Source of the DNA: CAYVMN01 sp964452575
GTDB taxonomy: Bacteria; Desulfobacterota; DSM-4660; Desulfatiglandales; Desulfatiglandaceae
NCBI GenBank assembly: GCA_964452575.1
Contig: CAYVMN010000028.1
Location: forward strand, 1 to 27,813
Direction: 5' to 3'
DNA: 27,813 nucleotides
Shown here in pieces: positions 15,842-24,010 of the stretch. The first letter of the stretch is position 1; each line of letters opens with the position of its first letter. Under the pieces are notes generated by a model, which saw nothing but the letters and a program-made list of their open reading frames with translations, made no database searches and was not told the origin of the DNA. The position numbers and the translations under genes were made by a program.

Positions 15842-15869
15842 TAACCCTGAACAATATTGTAGAGGGTTA
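15842..15869. promoter_or_regulatory. 28-bp dyad at enhancer distance from a sigma-54 promoter
   Basis: TAACCCT-GA-ACAATATTGT-AG-AGGGTTA is symmetric apart from the two-base spacers. It lies about 120-150 bases before the predicted start of transcription of the 122-residue gene, the usual distance of binding sites for sigma-54 activators. As RNA it would be followed by A's, not U's, so it is not a plus-strand terminator. The activator is unknown. Confidence 0.5.
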
Positions 15870-15964
15870 AAAAATCATCTACAAAAATGTAAACTTTGGG
15901 GTGTGCTCAAGTAATTAGCGTGCCGGTAACCCATTGGTTTTTAAAAGAAAAATATCCAACGCAA

Positions 15965-15980
15965 TGGCATAGTATTTGCG
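15965..15980 (+). promoter_or_regulatory. Sigma-54 (RpoN) -24/-12 promoter
   Basis: TGGCATA-GTAT-TTGC matches TGGCAC-N5-TTGC with one mismatch and correct GG-GC spacing. The start of transcription should be near 15991, leaving about 90 bases of leader before the ATG at 16082. Confidence 0.75.
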
Positions 15981-16081
15981 AGCATAAAACCAGGAGTAAC
16001 AGATCTCCCAAACCAAATAACCCGCTCGGGTCAATAGATATTGTTGTCTGATTGCCCCGGGGAATCCAAAGGAGGTGTATC

Positions 16082-16450
16082 ATGTCACACAATTGGGGAC
16101 CACATTATATCGTTCCTACAGAGGTATTTGAAAAATATTCTGGTATGGTTCTTCTTCGGGAGGAATTTGACGATGACCTCTTGCATAAGGAATTAAGAGA
16201 GCTGGCCATATCAGGGCATGTCACTCGGGTAACCAATCCATGGTATTATCGCAAGAAGAATGGGGGGAGCTGGATTAAGATAGGTGAATCTAGTGAAAAA
16301 GAAAGGAATTTTGCAGTTAAGTGGGACACAACTAAATTGGAAAACGGTCAATATGAGATAATGGGATTGATGCATGTCTTTGTGAAAGAAAGGCGTGAGG
16401 AAAAAGGGATAGCACGACAAAATGTCGTAGAGGTTATTGTTGAGAATTGA
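16082..16450 (+). CDS. Orphan 122-residue protein, possibly Ig-like fold, under a sigma-54 promoter
   Basis: I do not recognise a named family. No signal peptide or membrane segment is visible, so it is probably cytoplasmic. Residues about 50-122 (NPWYYRKKNGGSWIKIGES, then FAVKWDTTKLENGQYEIMG, then VVEVIVEN) resemble the end of bacterial Ig-like beta-sandwich domains, where WDTxxLxDGxY is common. The N-terminus is acidic and helical in character (REEFDDDLLHKELREL). The ATG at 16082 has a perfect AAAGGAGG 6-7 bases upstream; an in-frame upstream start at 16052 is rejected. It is a single-gene unit with its own sigma-54 promoter, a possible activator dyad, and the amtB operon downstream. Confidence 0.75.
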   Translation: MSHNWGPHYIVPTEVFEKYSGMVLLREEFDDDLLHKELRELAISGHVTRVTNPWYYRKKNGGSWIKIGESSEKERNFAVKWDTTKLENGQYEIMGLMHVFVKERREEKGIARQNVVEVIVEN

Positions 16451-16459
16451 ACTAGTTTA

Positions 16460-16521
16460 CCTCGATGTTGCAAAGGCCTCTGGCCCTTGTCAGATAACAG
16501 GCACTCGGTTCAACATCGGGG
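16460..16521. other. Long-range hairpin after the orphan gene
   Basis: CCTCGATGTTG (16460-16470) pairs with CAACATCGGGG (16511-16521) to give an 11-bp stem with one G-T pair, around a 40-base loop that can fold further (AAGG..CCTT). There is no T-run, so it is not a classical terminator. It may end or protect the upstream transcript, or be part of a small RNA. The rest of 16522-16850 is AT-rich and shows no gene. Confidence 0.45.
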
Positions 16522-16866
16522 TAGACCCTGTATTTTACCAAGTGCGAACTCCTGAAATATCATCAATAAAACCCCCGCCTTCCTTCGAGTCGCCGGTGAC
16601 TCTTTAGCAATACGGTTTATCGTGTCTGCAATAGGAACCCTACCTCAACAGCAAATCAGAGACAAGGGACCGATTATCGACGGCCAGCCATTTTTTCACT
16701 GAGGTTTTTGTCGCTAAGAGATACTATCCGGGCTAGATTCTGAACAAGGCTACAATACAAATTTGTCCTTTTGATCTAAAAATATTACAAAACTGTATCA
16801 GGTAAAACATCACTTAAAATCCCGATAACCACCTGTTATACTGTAAAAAAAACCACTTAAGGCTGA

Positions 16867-16882
16867 TGGCATGGAACTTGCG
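16867..16882 (+). promoter_or_regulatory. Sigma-54 (RpoN) promoter of amtB-glnK-glnD
   Basis: TGGCATG-GAAC-TTGCG matches the -24/-12 consensus with one mismatch and exact spacing. The start of transcription is expected near 16893, 30 bases before the amtB ATG. amtB-PII operons are classic NtrC/sigma-54 targets. I found no convincing TGCAC-type NtrC site upstream by eye. Confidence 0.85.
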
Positions 16883-16922
16883 GAAAGCTTCTCGACGAAA
16901 AAGGCCTGGGAGGTAAAGAGAC

Positions 16923-18143
16923 ATGAACACAGGAGACACAGCCTTCGTCTTGACATCGGCAGCCCTGGTCATGCTTATGACACCGGGACTCGCCTTGTTT
17001 TATGGCGGAATGGTACGTAACAAGAACGTTTTGGGAACCATAATGCAAAGCTTTATCATTCTGGGAATTGTAACCTTAGAATGGGTCCTTTGGGGATATT
17101 CCCTCTCGTTCGGGCCGGACCACGGCGGTATCATTGGCGGCCTAGGATGGTTTGGTCTGAAAGGTGTGGGTATGACCCCAAGCCCATATTACGGCAGTAC
17201 CATCCCACATTTGGCCTTTATGATATTCCAGTGCATGTTTGCCATAATTACAGCGGCACTGATCACAGGGGCCTTTGCAGAGCGCATGAAATTCAGTGCT
17301 TTTCTTGTTTTTACGCTTTTGTGGACGACTCTTGTCTACAATCCTTTAGCTCACTGGGTGTGGGGAGCGGGCGGGTGGATAGGCCGCATAGGGGGACTTG
17401 ATTTTGCAGGTGGGACGGTGGTGCACATCAGTTCAGGAATCTCGGCGCTTGCTGCTGCCCTGGTCGTAGGAAAACGGATCGGTTACGGGAGCACTGCGTA
17501 TATACCCCACAATGTTCCTATGACGATCACCGGTGCTGCAATCCTCTGGTTTGGGTGGTTTGGGTTTAATGCAGGCAGCGCCCTTGCGCGCAATGGCCTG
17601 GCAGCAAGTGCCTTCGTTGTCACACATATTGCCTCCGCAATTGCGGCACTATCCTGGATAATTATGGAATGGATTCACAGAGGAAAGCCGACTATTCTTG
17701 GCGCTGCCAGCGGCGCTGTGGCCGGTCTGGTAGCCATCACGCCAGCCTCAGGATTTGTGGGACCTGTTTCTTCAATTGTTATTGGAGGTTTAGCAGGCAT
17801 CATCTGCTATGGTGGGGTATTGCTAAAGGCTAGGTTGGGGTACGATGATTCTTTGGACGTAGTAGGTATTCACGGCTTTGGGGGTGCCTGGGGTGCCTTG
17901 GCCACAGGTCTTTTTGCGAGCACTATGGTCAATCCGAATGGCGCCAACGGCCTTTTTTTTGGCAGGCCAGTTCAACTCTGGACACAGTTTGTCTCAGTGG
18001 TGGCAACTATGGCCTTTGCGTTTTTCATGACCTTGATCATTCTTAAGGTCGTTGATCTGATCATCGGCCTAAGGCTAAGCGAGGAAGAGGAAGTGAGGGG
18101 TATGGATACAAGTCTTCACAATGAAACAGGATATACCCCTTAG
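16923..18143 (+). CDS. amtB: Ammonium transporter AmtB
   Basis: 406 residues, with about eleven membrane segments and the twin pore histidines at His168 (VVHISSG) and His317 (GIHGFGGAWG). It carries family signatures such as MTPGLALFYGGMV near the start and GAFAERMKFSAF. It should form a trimeric inner-membrane channel taking up ammonium, blocked by unmodified PII when nitrogen is ample. There is no cleavable leader: the first helix begins at residue 7. GGGAGG precedes the ATG. The PII gene follows 26 bases downstream, and a sigma-54 promoter lies directly upstream. Confidence 0.97.
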   Translation: MNTGDTAFVLTSAALVMLMTPGLALFYGGMVRNKNVLGTIMQSFIILGIVTLEWVLWGYSLSFGPDHGGIIGGLGWFGLKGVGMTPSPYYGSTIPHLAFMIFQCMFAIITAALITGAFAERMKFSAFLVFTLLWTTLVYNPLAHWVWGAGGWIGRIGGLDFAGGTVVHISSGISALAAALVVGKRIGYGSTAYIPHNVPMTITGAAILWFGWFGFNAGSALARNGLAASAFVVTHIASAIAALSWIIMEWIHRGKPTILGAASGAVAGLVAITPASGFVGPVSSIVIGGLAGIICYGGVLLKARLGYDDSLDVVGIHGFGGAWGALATGLFASTMVNPNGANGLFFGRPVQLWTQFVSVVATMAFAFFMTLIILKVVDLIIGLRLSEEEEVRGMDTSLHNETGYTP

Positions 18144-18169
18144 GGTATAAGATTGGAGGAATCGAGACG

Positions 18170-18508
18170 ATGAAAAAGATAGAAGCCATTATCAAGCCTT
18201 TTAAGTTGGATGATGTCAAGACCGGGCTATCAAATATGGGAGTCAAAGGGCTTACGGTCAGCGAAGTCAGGGGCTTCGGTCGTCAGCGGGGGCACAAGGA
18301 GGTGTATCGAGGGGCAGAGTACCAGGTTGACTTTGTCTCCAAGATCAAAATCGAGGTGGTGATGGAATCGGACCTGGTGTCCGAAGCGGTAAGAGTTATT
18401 CAGGAGAAGGCCCGGACCGGGCAGATCGGGGATGGTAAGATCTTTATTTTCCCTGTGGAGGAAGTGATCCGGATACGGACAGGTGAAACCGGAAAAGAGG
18501 CCATATAA
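18170..18508 (+). CDS. glnK: Nitrogen regulatory protein PII (GlnK/GlnB)
   Basis: 112 residues, the standard PII length. The start MKKIEAIIKPFKLDDVK is typical. The T-loop carries Tyr51 in EVYRGAEYQVDF, the site uridylylated by GlnD. The B-loop TGQIGDGKIF binds ATP/ADP. It senses 2-oxoglutarate and ATP/ADP and gates AmtB. The name glnK is chosen because it follows amtB; glnB cannot be excluded from sequence. Its 3' end overlaps the predicted start of glnD if the GTG start is used. Confidence 0.95.
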   Translation: MKKIEAIIKPFKLDDVKTGLSNMGVKGLTVSEVRGFGRQRGHKEVYRGAEYQVDFVSKIKIEVVMESDLVSEAVRVIQEKARTGQIGDGKIFIFPVEEVIRIRTGETGKEAI

Positions 18509-21122
18509 TTGGAAACTTGAAACAATGACATCTGCCTTTGAAGAACTAAAGGAATCCAGGAACCATTTAATTTCCCTCTTCTCAGAGTCCAAGGCAACAT
18601 ATTCCTTTCAAGAGAACCACACGGAGATTATGGACCAATATTTCCGGGGTCGCCTTGAGGATAGCAGTGCCGGACACCGGCTGTTCAAGGAGAAGGTTCC
18701 CTTTGCCTTTTTGGCCGTAGGGGGCTACGGGAGGATGGAACTATCTCTTTATTCGGACGTTGATGTCCTGATTTTGTTCGGCCCAAAGATACCATCTTTG
18801 GCCAAGGATCTGGCAGAAGAGGCCTTCTACCCTTTGTGGGATCTTGGCCTTCAGCTCGGGTACGCAACACGCACCGTTAAAGATTGCATAAGGCTTTGCA
18901 GAGAAGACTTCGAAGTCCTTACCTCCATGATGGATTCCCGCTTTATATGTGGTGATTCGCCCCTTTACCTGCATTTCATGGAGAAGCTTCAGGAAAAAGT
19001 CATTCCCAAAAGAGCGGTAGCCTTTTGCAGGTGGCTGGAAGACCTCCATGAGATCCGTATGGAGACCTTTGGGGATGCGAGCAATCTCCTTGAACCTGAT
19101 CTCAAAGAGGGCATTGGTGGACTGCGGGACTACCATCATATTCTGTGGGTAGCTAATGCCCTTTTTCACCTGAGAGCACCTAGAGATTTGGAGTATTTGG
19201 GTAAACTTTCTCACAAAGAATACAAGGAGCTGAGGGAACACCTGAACTTCATCTGGCTCGCCCGAAATTACCTGCATGAATTATCCGGTAGGAAGAATGA
19301 TCGTTTAGGCTTCGAATATCAGGAGCAGATTGCCCAGAGGCTTGACTTTCAAGATCAAGATGACTTCCTGGCTGTGGAGCAGTTCATGGGACGTCTTCAC
19401 AATTCTATGGCGTCAATAAAGTCCCTAAACCGTTCTTTTGTCAAAACCCACTTTCTTAAGGGGAGGGGCGACAAAAAGGACTACCAGGTATCAGATGTTA
19501 CTGGAGAGCTACATATTCACAACGGGGAAATAGAGTTCAATTCAGCCACTGCCATTGTTTCAAATCCTCTCCTTTTGATGACTATATTTGAAGAGAGTTC
19601 CCGCTCAGGCTGTCCCCTATCCATGGAAGCGAGGAGATTAGTGCGGGAATTTATCTTTCTCGTGGATGATAGATTCATAAGATCAGAAGAGGCGGGCAAA
19701 GGCTTTCTCAACACAATCAATGGCCAAAACACGTTTGAGACCTTAAACCAAATGCATGAGATCGGATTCCTGGAGACATATATCCCTGAATTTGGGCGAA
19801 TCAAGGACCGTGTCCAGTATGACGCCTATCACATATACCCGGTTGGAAGGCATTCCCTGGAAACGGTTAGGCATCTCAAGAATCTTAACAATCAGAAAGA
19901 GATTTTGCTGTTAGATGTCTTTTCGGAGCTGCCAAAACGCGAACCGCTTTTCTTGGGAGGGCTGTTTCACGACATCGGCAAGATCGGCAAAGATCATGCT
20001 CGAAAAGGGGAGGCCATAACATGCAATATCCTTGGCCGGTGGGGTTACGACAAGAACGGATCGGAAGACGTCCTCTTTTTGGTGAGGCATCATCTTCTTC
20101 TTGTTGAGACCGCAGCACGCAGGGACCTGAATGACGAAAAAGCGGTGGTTCAATGCGCCCGCACTGTGGGAGATATTTCACGTCTCAAGATGCTCTACCT
20201 GTTGACCTGGGCGGATTCCATGGCGACAGGCCCCAGGGCCTGGAATGATTGGATTGCGAGCCTCGTCAGAGAGCTTTTTTTTAAGATCCTGCATATTCTT
20301 GAAAAGGGTGAATTGGCAAGCTTGGATGCTTCCGAAAGGGTCAGGATGACGATCTCCGGGGTTCGCCAGGAAGTCTCTCAGCAAAAGAAGAGCTTAGACG
20401 CGGATGGCTTTTTTGAAGTGATGCCTCCAAGGTACCTATTGACCTGTAAGCCCAGAGACATCGTCCGCCATATCGAAATCGCCCAAGGCCTGAGGCAGCA
20501 AATAGACAACCATGAACCATCCCCCTTCTGCTTTGAGGTAAAGGAAAACGAGTTAGAGAGTTGCTGCGAGATAACATTTTTGGCAAAGGACAGGCCTGGA
20601 CTCTTTTCGGACGTTACCGGCGTCTTGGCCCTTAACAACATTAATATTCTCTCTGCCGATATTTACACCTGGAGGGATGGAACCGCCGTAGATATTTTTA
20701 TGGTAACGAACCCCCTTGACCGTATCAATCCGCACAGGAACTGGCAGAAGGTGAAAGAAGACTTGAAACGTACTTTCACAGGCAAGCTGTCCCTAGCCTA
20801 TCGCCTTGGCCGGAAAGGAGAGCCATCCATTCTTTTAAACGGCAAAAAACCCTCCAGACCACCACGGGTCATTGTAGATAACAGATCCTCTGATTTTTTT
20901 ACGCTTATTGAGGTATTTGCAGATGACCGGGTTGGTCTCTTATATATTATAACCAGAACCCTATTTGATCTCCGCTTGGATATCCGGATCGCAAAGATTG
21001 CTACTAAAGGGGATCAAATCGCGGACATCTTTTACGTGCACGACCTTGAAGGGCAGAAGGTTGAAAACGAAGAACACCTAAGGGAGATTGAAGAGGCATT
21101 ACGTTATGAACTGAACCAGTGA
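18483..21122 (+). CDS. glnD: [Protein-PII] uridylyltransferase/uridylyl-removing enzyme GlnD
   Basis: 879 residues, the usual size. The nucleotidyltransferase motif GGYGRMELSLYSDVDVL lies near residues 79-95. The HD hydrolase motif GLFHDIGKIGKDHARKGE is near 492. Two C-terminal ACT domains that sense glutamine begin about 697 (LAKDRPGLFSDVTGVLA) and 807 (EVFADDRVGLLYIITRTL). It adds UMP to PII Tyr51 at low glutamine and removes it at high glutamine. The GTG start at 18483 overlaps glnK by 26 bases; ATG 18525 is an alternative. Its stop overlaps the convergent amidotransferase gene by 19 bases. Having transporter, PII and PII-modifier in one operon makes a complete sensing unit. Confidence 0.95.
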   Translation: MKPEKRPYNWKLETMTSAFEELKESRNHLISLFSESKATYSFQENHTEIMDQYFRGRLEDSSAGHRLFKEKVPFAFLAVGGYGRMELSLYSDVDVLILFGPKIPSLAKDLAEEAFYPLWDLGLQLGYATRTVKDCIRLCREDFEVLTSMMDSRFICGDSPLYLHFMEKLQEKVIPKRAVAFCRWLEDLHEIRMETFGDASNLLEPDLKEGIGGLRDYHHILWVANALFHLRAPRDLEYLGKLSHKEYKELREHLNFIWLARNYLHELSGRKNDRLGFEYQEQIAQRLDFQDQDDFLAVEQFMGRLHNSMASIKSLNRSFVKTHFLKGRGDKKDYQVSDVTGELHIHNGEIEFNSATAIVSNPLLLMTIFEESSRSGCPLSMEARRLVREFIFLVDDRFIRSEEAGKGFLNTINGQNTFETLNQMHEIGFLETYIPEFGRIKDRVQYDAYHIYPVGRHSLETVRHLKNLNNQKEILLLDVFSELPKREPLFLGGLFHDIGKIGKDHARKGEAITCNILGRWGYDKNGSEDVLFLVRHHLLLVETAARRDLNDEKAVVQCARTVGDISRLKMLYLLTWADSMATGPRAWNDWIASLVRELFFKILHILEKGELASLDASERVRMTISGVRQEVSQQKKSLDADGFFEVMPPRYLLTCKPRDIVRHIEIAQGLRQQIDNHEPSPFCFEVKENELESCCEITFLAKDRPGLFSDVTGVLALNNINILSADIYTWRDGTAVDIFMVTNPLDRINPHRNWQKVKEDLKRTFTGKLSLAYRLGRKGEPSILLNGKKPSRPPRVIVDNRSSDFFTLIEVFADDRVGLLYIITRTLFDLRLDIRIAKIATKGDQIADIFYVHDLEGQKVENEEHLREIEEALRYELNQ

Positions 21123-21871
21123 CGGAATACAGATCTGTTTGGGCGATGGGTATAGGGAAGTGATTCTATTCTCCCGAGATAGCCGCTAAGAAACGACTCT
21201 GCATAGCTGTGTATACTAGGGATGTAAGTATTGGCCTCCTCCAAGATCTTTATTTTCAGGCGTTCTCCTCCCATATCGTCAATTTCTTCCCGACCGGTTT
21301 CAAACCATTCAAAGATCATATCTTGGGTGACCTCAAAATGAAACTGGAAGCCATAGCTCATTTCATCGATCCTCATGGCCTGGTTGACATAATTCTCTGA
21401 ACTGGCGATTCGTATCGCTCCCTCTGGCAGTTCAAATGTGTCCCCGTGCCACTGAAAGATGACAAGTTCTCCCGGCAGGAATTTCAATAGAGGGTCTTTC
21501 CTCCCTTCCTCAGTCATTCGAACCGAATACCATCCAATCTCCTTTTTGTGCCCTCTGTGGACCTTGGCTCCCATTGCCTTGGCCATTAACTGGGCCCCCA
21601 AGCAGAATCCAAGCACCGGCAATCCCTTTTGGATAGCTTCGGCAATTGTTTCTGTCTCTTCTCTCAGAAACGAGTAGATCGCTTCTTCATAGACATTCAT
21701 GGGGCCGCCCATGACTACAAGCAGTGAACAGCTTTTCCAATCCGATGGAATCGGCTCCCCACGGTAGAGAAGAATCGTCTCCTGGGTCCATTCTCTGGCC
21801 CTCAGGGCAGCATCGATAACGCCTGGCCCTTCACCCGGCGCATTCTGAAGTATCAGCGCCTTTTGTTTCAT
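21104..21871 (-). CDS. Class I glutamine amidotransferase-like protein
   Basis: 255 residues of the type 1 glutamine amidotransferase (GMP-synthase-like) fold. The catalytic triad is visible: Cys90 in LGFCLGAQLMA, His178 and Glu180 in FQFHFEVTQDM. MGGPMNVYEE supplies the oxyanion strand. It is a free-standing domain without a synthetase partner, so it may hydrolyse glutamine for another enzyme or gamma-glutamyl compounds. GAGG lies 8-9 bases before the ATG. It converges on glnD with a 19-base overlap of coding ends. A link to nitrogen control is possible only by position. Confidence 0.88.
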   Translation of the reverse strand: MKQKALILQNAPGEGPGVIDAALRAREWTQETILLYRGEPIPSDWKSCSLLVVMGGPMNVYEEAIYSFLREETETIAEAIQKGLPVLGFCLGAQLMAKAMGAKVHRGHKKEIGWYSVRMTEEGRKDPLLKFLPGELVIFQWHGDTFELPEGAIRIASSENYVNQAMRIDEMSYGFQFHFEVTQDMIFEWFETGREEIDDMGGERLKIKILEEANTYIPSIHSYAESFLSGYLGRIESLPYTHRPNRSVFRHWFSS

Positions 21872-21940
21872 CTGTAATTACCTCAGCATAAGGTCTTCCT
21901 GGGAGCCCAAAATAGTGGGATGCAAGGGAGGCCCTTTTAC

Positions 21941-22843
21941 CTAGAAAGACAAAGACAATGTAACGCCCCCGAACAGATGGCTAGCTTTGTTGCTTGGACT
22001 ATCTGTTTTCAACATATTCTTCGCATCACTGGAAAGGGGAAAAGAATAAGCAATTAATGGTGTGCAGGTAAAGTACTTGGCAAACGGTATGTTAAGACTT
22101 GCTGAAACTACCCCATCGTGAAAAGCACTGTAGTTATTTCCGACTTGCTCTTCTCCGTCTGCCGTAACGGTGTATCGGCTGTTGATAATATAGTACCCTG
22201 CCGAGGCTGCGAGGTCCAGACTGATTTTCCTGGGCAGTTGAAACGAATGTGAGATCCCGAGGTTGAAGTACCACGAATCGACCTTTGTTATGTCTTTGTA
22301 AACACTGAAGGTCGGTGCAAGTAGGATGTCCCCCCCGATGTTCAGGTAAAATTCCTGTTGGTCATCTAACCCGTCCAGGGCATAGTAGATATAACCAGCG
22401 CCTAAGTTAAGGGGTCCAAAACTCCTTTCGTAAGATACGGTAAAGTCGGTTTCGTTCCAGTTGGCCTTATCGATATTGAACTGGTTCGTGTCTAAGTTGC
22501 CCCATAGATTCATGCTGAACCCTTTGTATCCTATAGTTGCGGATGGTTGGATCACAAGACTGTCTTTACTCAATTGCCACCCACGCCAGATGTATAGGCT
22601 GTAGAAGCCCAGACCAGCAGAGGCAAATGGCCTGTCTTCTTCCGTCACCTGAGGCTCCTGAACCCCTTCTTCCCCCACAATATCTCTTTTCATCTGAGGC
22701 GTCGTGGTGTCCTTCTTGTCTTCAATGCCCTTTGTCACCTTGGGCACTTCAGCTCCTTCCTCCCCAACCATGCTTTCCGGGTACCCTAATGTGTAGTTTA
22801 ACAAAATAATCATTATAACGCACATCATGATTCTGACTTTCAT
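21941..22843 (-). CDS. TorF-family putative outer-membrane porin
   Basis: About 300 residues from the ATG at 22843, which has GAGGAGAGGAG upstream. The longer frame to 22870 includes that Shine-Dalgarno and is rejected. A signal peptide ends near residue 20. A hydrophilic linker follows, with an imperfect repeat (VGEEGAEVPKVT and VGEEGVQEPQVT). The barrel then begins ASAGLGFYSLYIWRGWQLS, the mark of this family, and ends in a terminal Phe (LSLSF) as expected for outer-membrane barrels. The transported solute is unknown. It is monocistronic with its own likely promoter. Confidence 0.8.
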   Translation of the reverse strand: MKVRIMMCVIMIILLNYTLGYPESMVGEEGAEVPKVTKGIEDKKDTTTPQMKRDIVGEEGVQEPQVTEEDRPFASAGLGFYSLYIWRGWQLSKDSLVIQPSATIGYKGFSMNLWGNLDTNQFNIDKANWNETDFTVSYERSFGPLNLGAGYIYYALDGLDDQQEFYLNIGGDILLAPTFSVYKDITKVDSWYFNLGISHSFQLPRKISLDLAASAGYYIINSRYTVTADGEEQVGNNYSAFHDGVVSASLNIPFAKYFTCTPLIAYSFPLSSDAKNMLKTDSPSNKASHLFGGVTLSLSF

Positions 22844-22870
22844 GTTTGTCTCCTCTCCTCTACATAACAT

Positions 22871-23309
22871 CCAACCGTGACAGAATTCATCGAAATATCG
22901 ACAACTAGCGATTATAACAACTTACTGTTGCGCGTAGGAAGACACTTCGAAGTCAGGATAAGCATTGCACCTCACAAACGAGCCTGCCTTGAGGCCCTCA
23001 GGTATTGTTTTCGTTTCCAGGGAAATTCTTAGAGGTCTTCAGCAAACGCCATGCCAGAAAAGGTGTGCAGGGCTGGTGAACTTTAATGGGTTGAAATGAT
23101 GAAGGATTCGCCTAAAGGGCTAAAGGAGAGAGATTCAAGAAAAAGACAGAAATGAAATAGAAATAATCATTTAAAACATTATTGTTATACAAATAAGAAA
23201 AAATGACGATTTTGTATGCAATTGGTTGTTGCCATTTTTCCGCTTTGAATACAGGGAGTGATAGGGCTGCCAGTATTCAAGCCCTGTCTTTTTAGGCAGG
23301 ATAGAGGCA
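22871..23309. other. Intergenic interval without a visible gene
   Basis: These 439 bases separate phoU from the TorF-like porin gene. Besides the -10 box there is an inverted repeat near 23242-23272 (CTTTGAATAC with GTATTCAAG) about 40 bases beyond the phoU stop, possibly the end of the pst transcript. The stretch at about 23150-23220 is AT-rich. No coding sequence is supported. Confidence 0.5.
22911..22916 (-). promoter_or_regulatory. -10 box of the TorF-like porin gene
   Basis: A perfect TATAAT on the minus strand lies about 68 bases before the ATG at 22843. The -35 region (TTCCTA, 18 bases further) is poor, so an activator may be needed. The call rests on the -10 alone. Confidence 0.35.
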
Positions 23310-23993
23310 TCAGGATCGATCCTTTTCGGTCCTTGACCCCATCTTACTATGCCGAATGATTTCTCCTTCGATTAGGTAGATCACTTCTTCGGCGATATTG
23401 GTTGCATGGTCTGCAATCCGTTCGAGATAGCGAGCGATAAGGAACATATTGATCAGATAACCTACTCTTTCAGGCAGCTTACGGATGATCTCCTTGATCT
23501 GGTCATAAATCAGGCCATATGTCTTATCGGCCTGGTCGTCCATGGTGAGGACCCGGAAGGCCAGATCCAGGTCCAGGTTGACCAGGGCATCCAGGCTCAA
23601 CTTGAGCATACACTCTGCGATTTCTGACATCTCCGTATACTCAAAAGGAGCACCGATCCTTTCTCGTTTGGCCATATAACTGACGCACTTGGCGATGTTT
23701 GCCGCCTCGTCAGCAATTCGTTCGAGATCATTATTGATCTTGATTACTGCTGCCAGGAATCGTAGATCAACTGCAACCGGCTGATGCAAGGCCAGTATCT
23801 TGAGACACTCCTCTTCGATCTCCACCTCGAGCTCGTCGATCTCATAGTCGGTGCGGATGACCTGTTCTGCGAATTCGGCGTTTTGGCCTCCCATTGACTT
23901 GATGGCCATTCGAACTCTTTCCTCCACCATCGTTCCCAGAGAGAGGATTTGTTTTTTCAGTTTTTCCAGTTCCCTCTGTAAGTGCTTCGGCAT
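23310..23993 (-). CDS. phoU: Phosphate-transport regulator PhoU
   Basis: 227 residues of two repeated three-helix bundles. Metal-binding acidic repeats read NDLERIADEAANIAK (about 91-105) and RYLERIADHATNIAEEVIYL (about 189-208). PhoU links the PstSCAB transporter to the PhoR kinase and silences the Pho response when phosphate is ample. It is the last gene of the operon, 17 bases after pstB, with AGGAGG before the ATG. It is the expected length. Confidence 0.97.
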   Translation of the reverse strand: MPKHLQRELEKLKKQILSLGTMVEERVRMAIKSMGGQNAEFAEQVIRTDYEIDELEVEIEEECLKILALHQPVAVDLRFLAAVIKINNDLERIADEAANIAKCVSYMAKRERIGAPFEYTEMSEIAECMLKLSLDALVNLDLDLAFRVLTMDDQADKTYGLIYDQIKEIIRKLPERVGYLINMFLIARYLERIADHATNIAEEVIYLIEGEIIRHSKMGSRTEKDRS

Positions 23994-24010
23994 GTCTTCT
24001 CGTCCTCCTT

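Noticed and set aside
15842..15869. Terminator for the plus or minus strand
   Set aside because: The A-run follows the stem on the plus strand, and on the minus strand the T-run precedes it; neither gives a stem followed by T's.
16052..16081. Upstream in-frame ATG for the orphan gene
   Set aside because: It has no ribosome-binding site, whereas the ATG at 16082 has a perfect one that would lie inside the longer version.
16500..16866. Classical NtrC sites (TGCAC-N7-GTGCA) upstream of amtB
   Set aside because: Only isolated GCAC/GTGC words occur; none forms a properly spaced palindrome.
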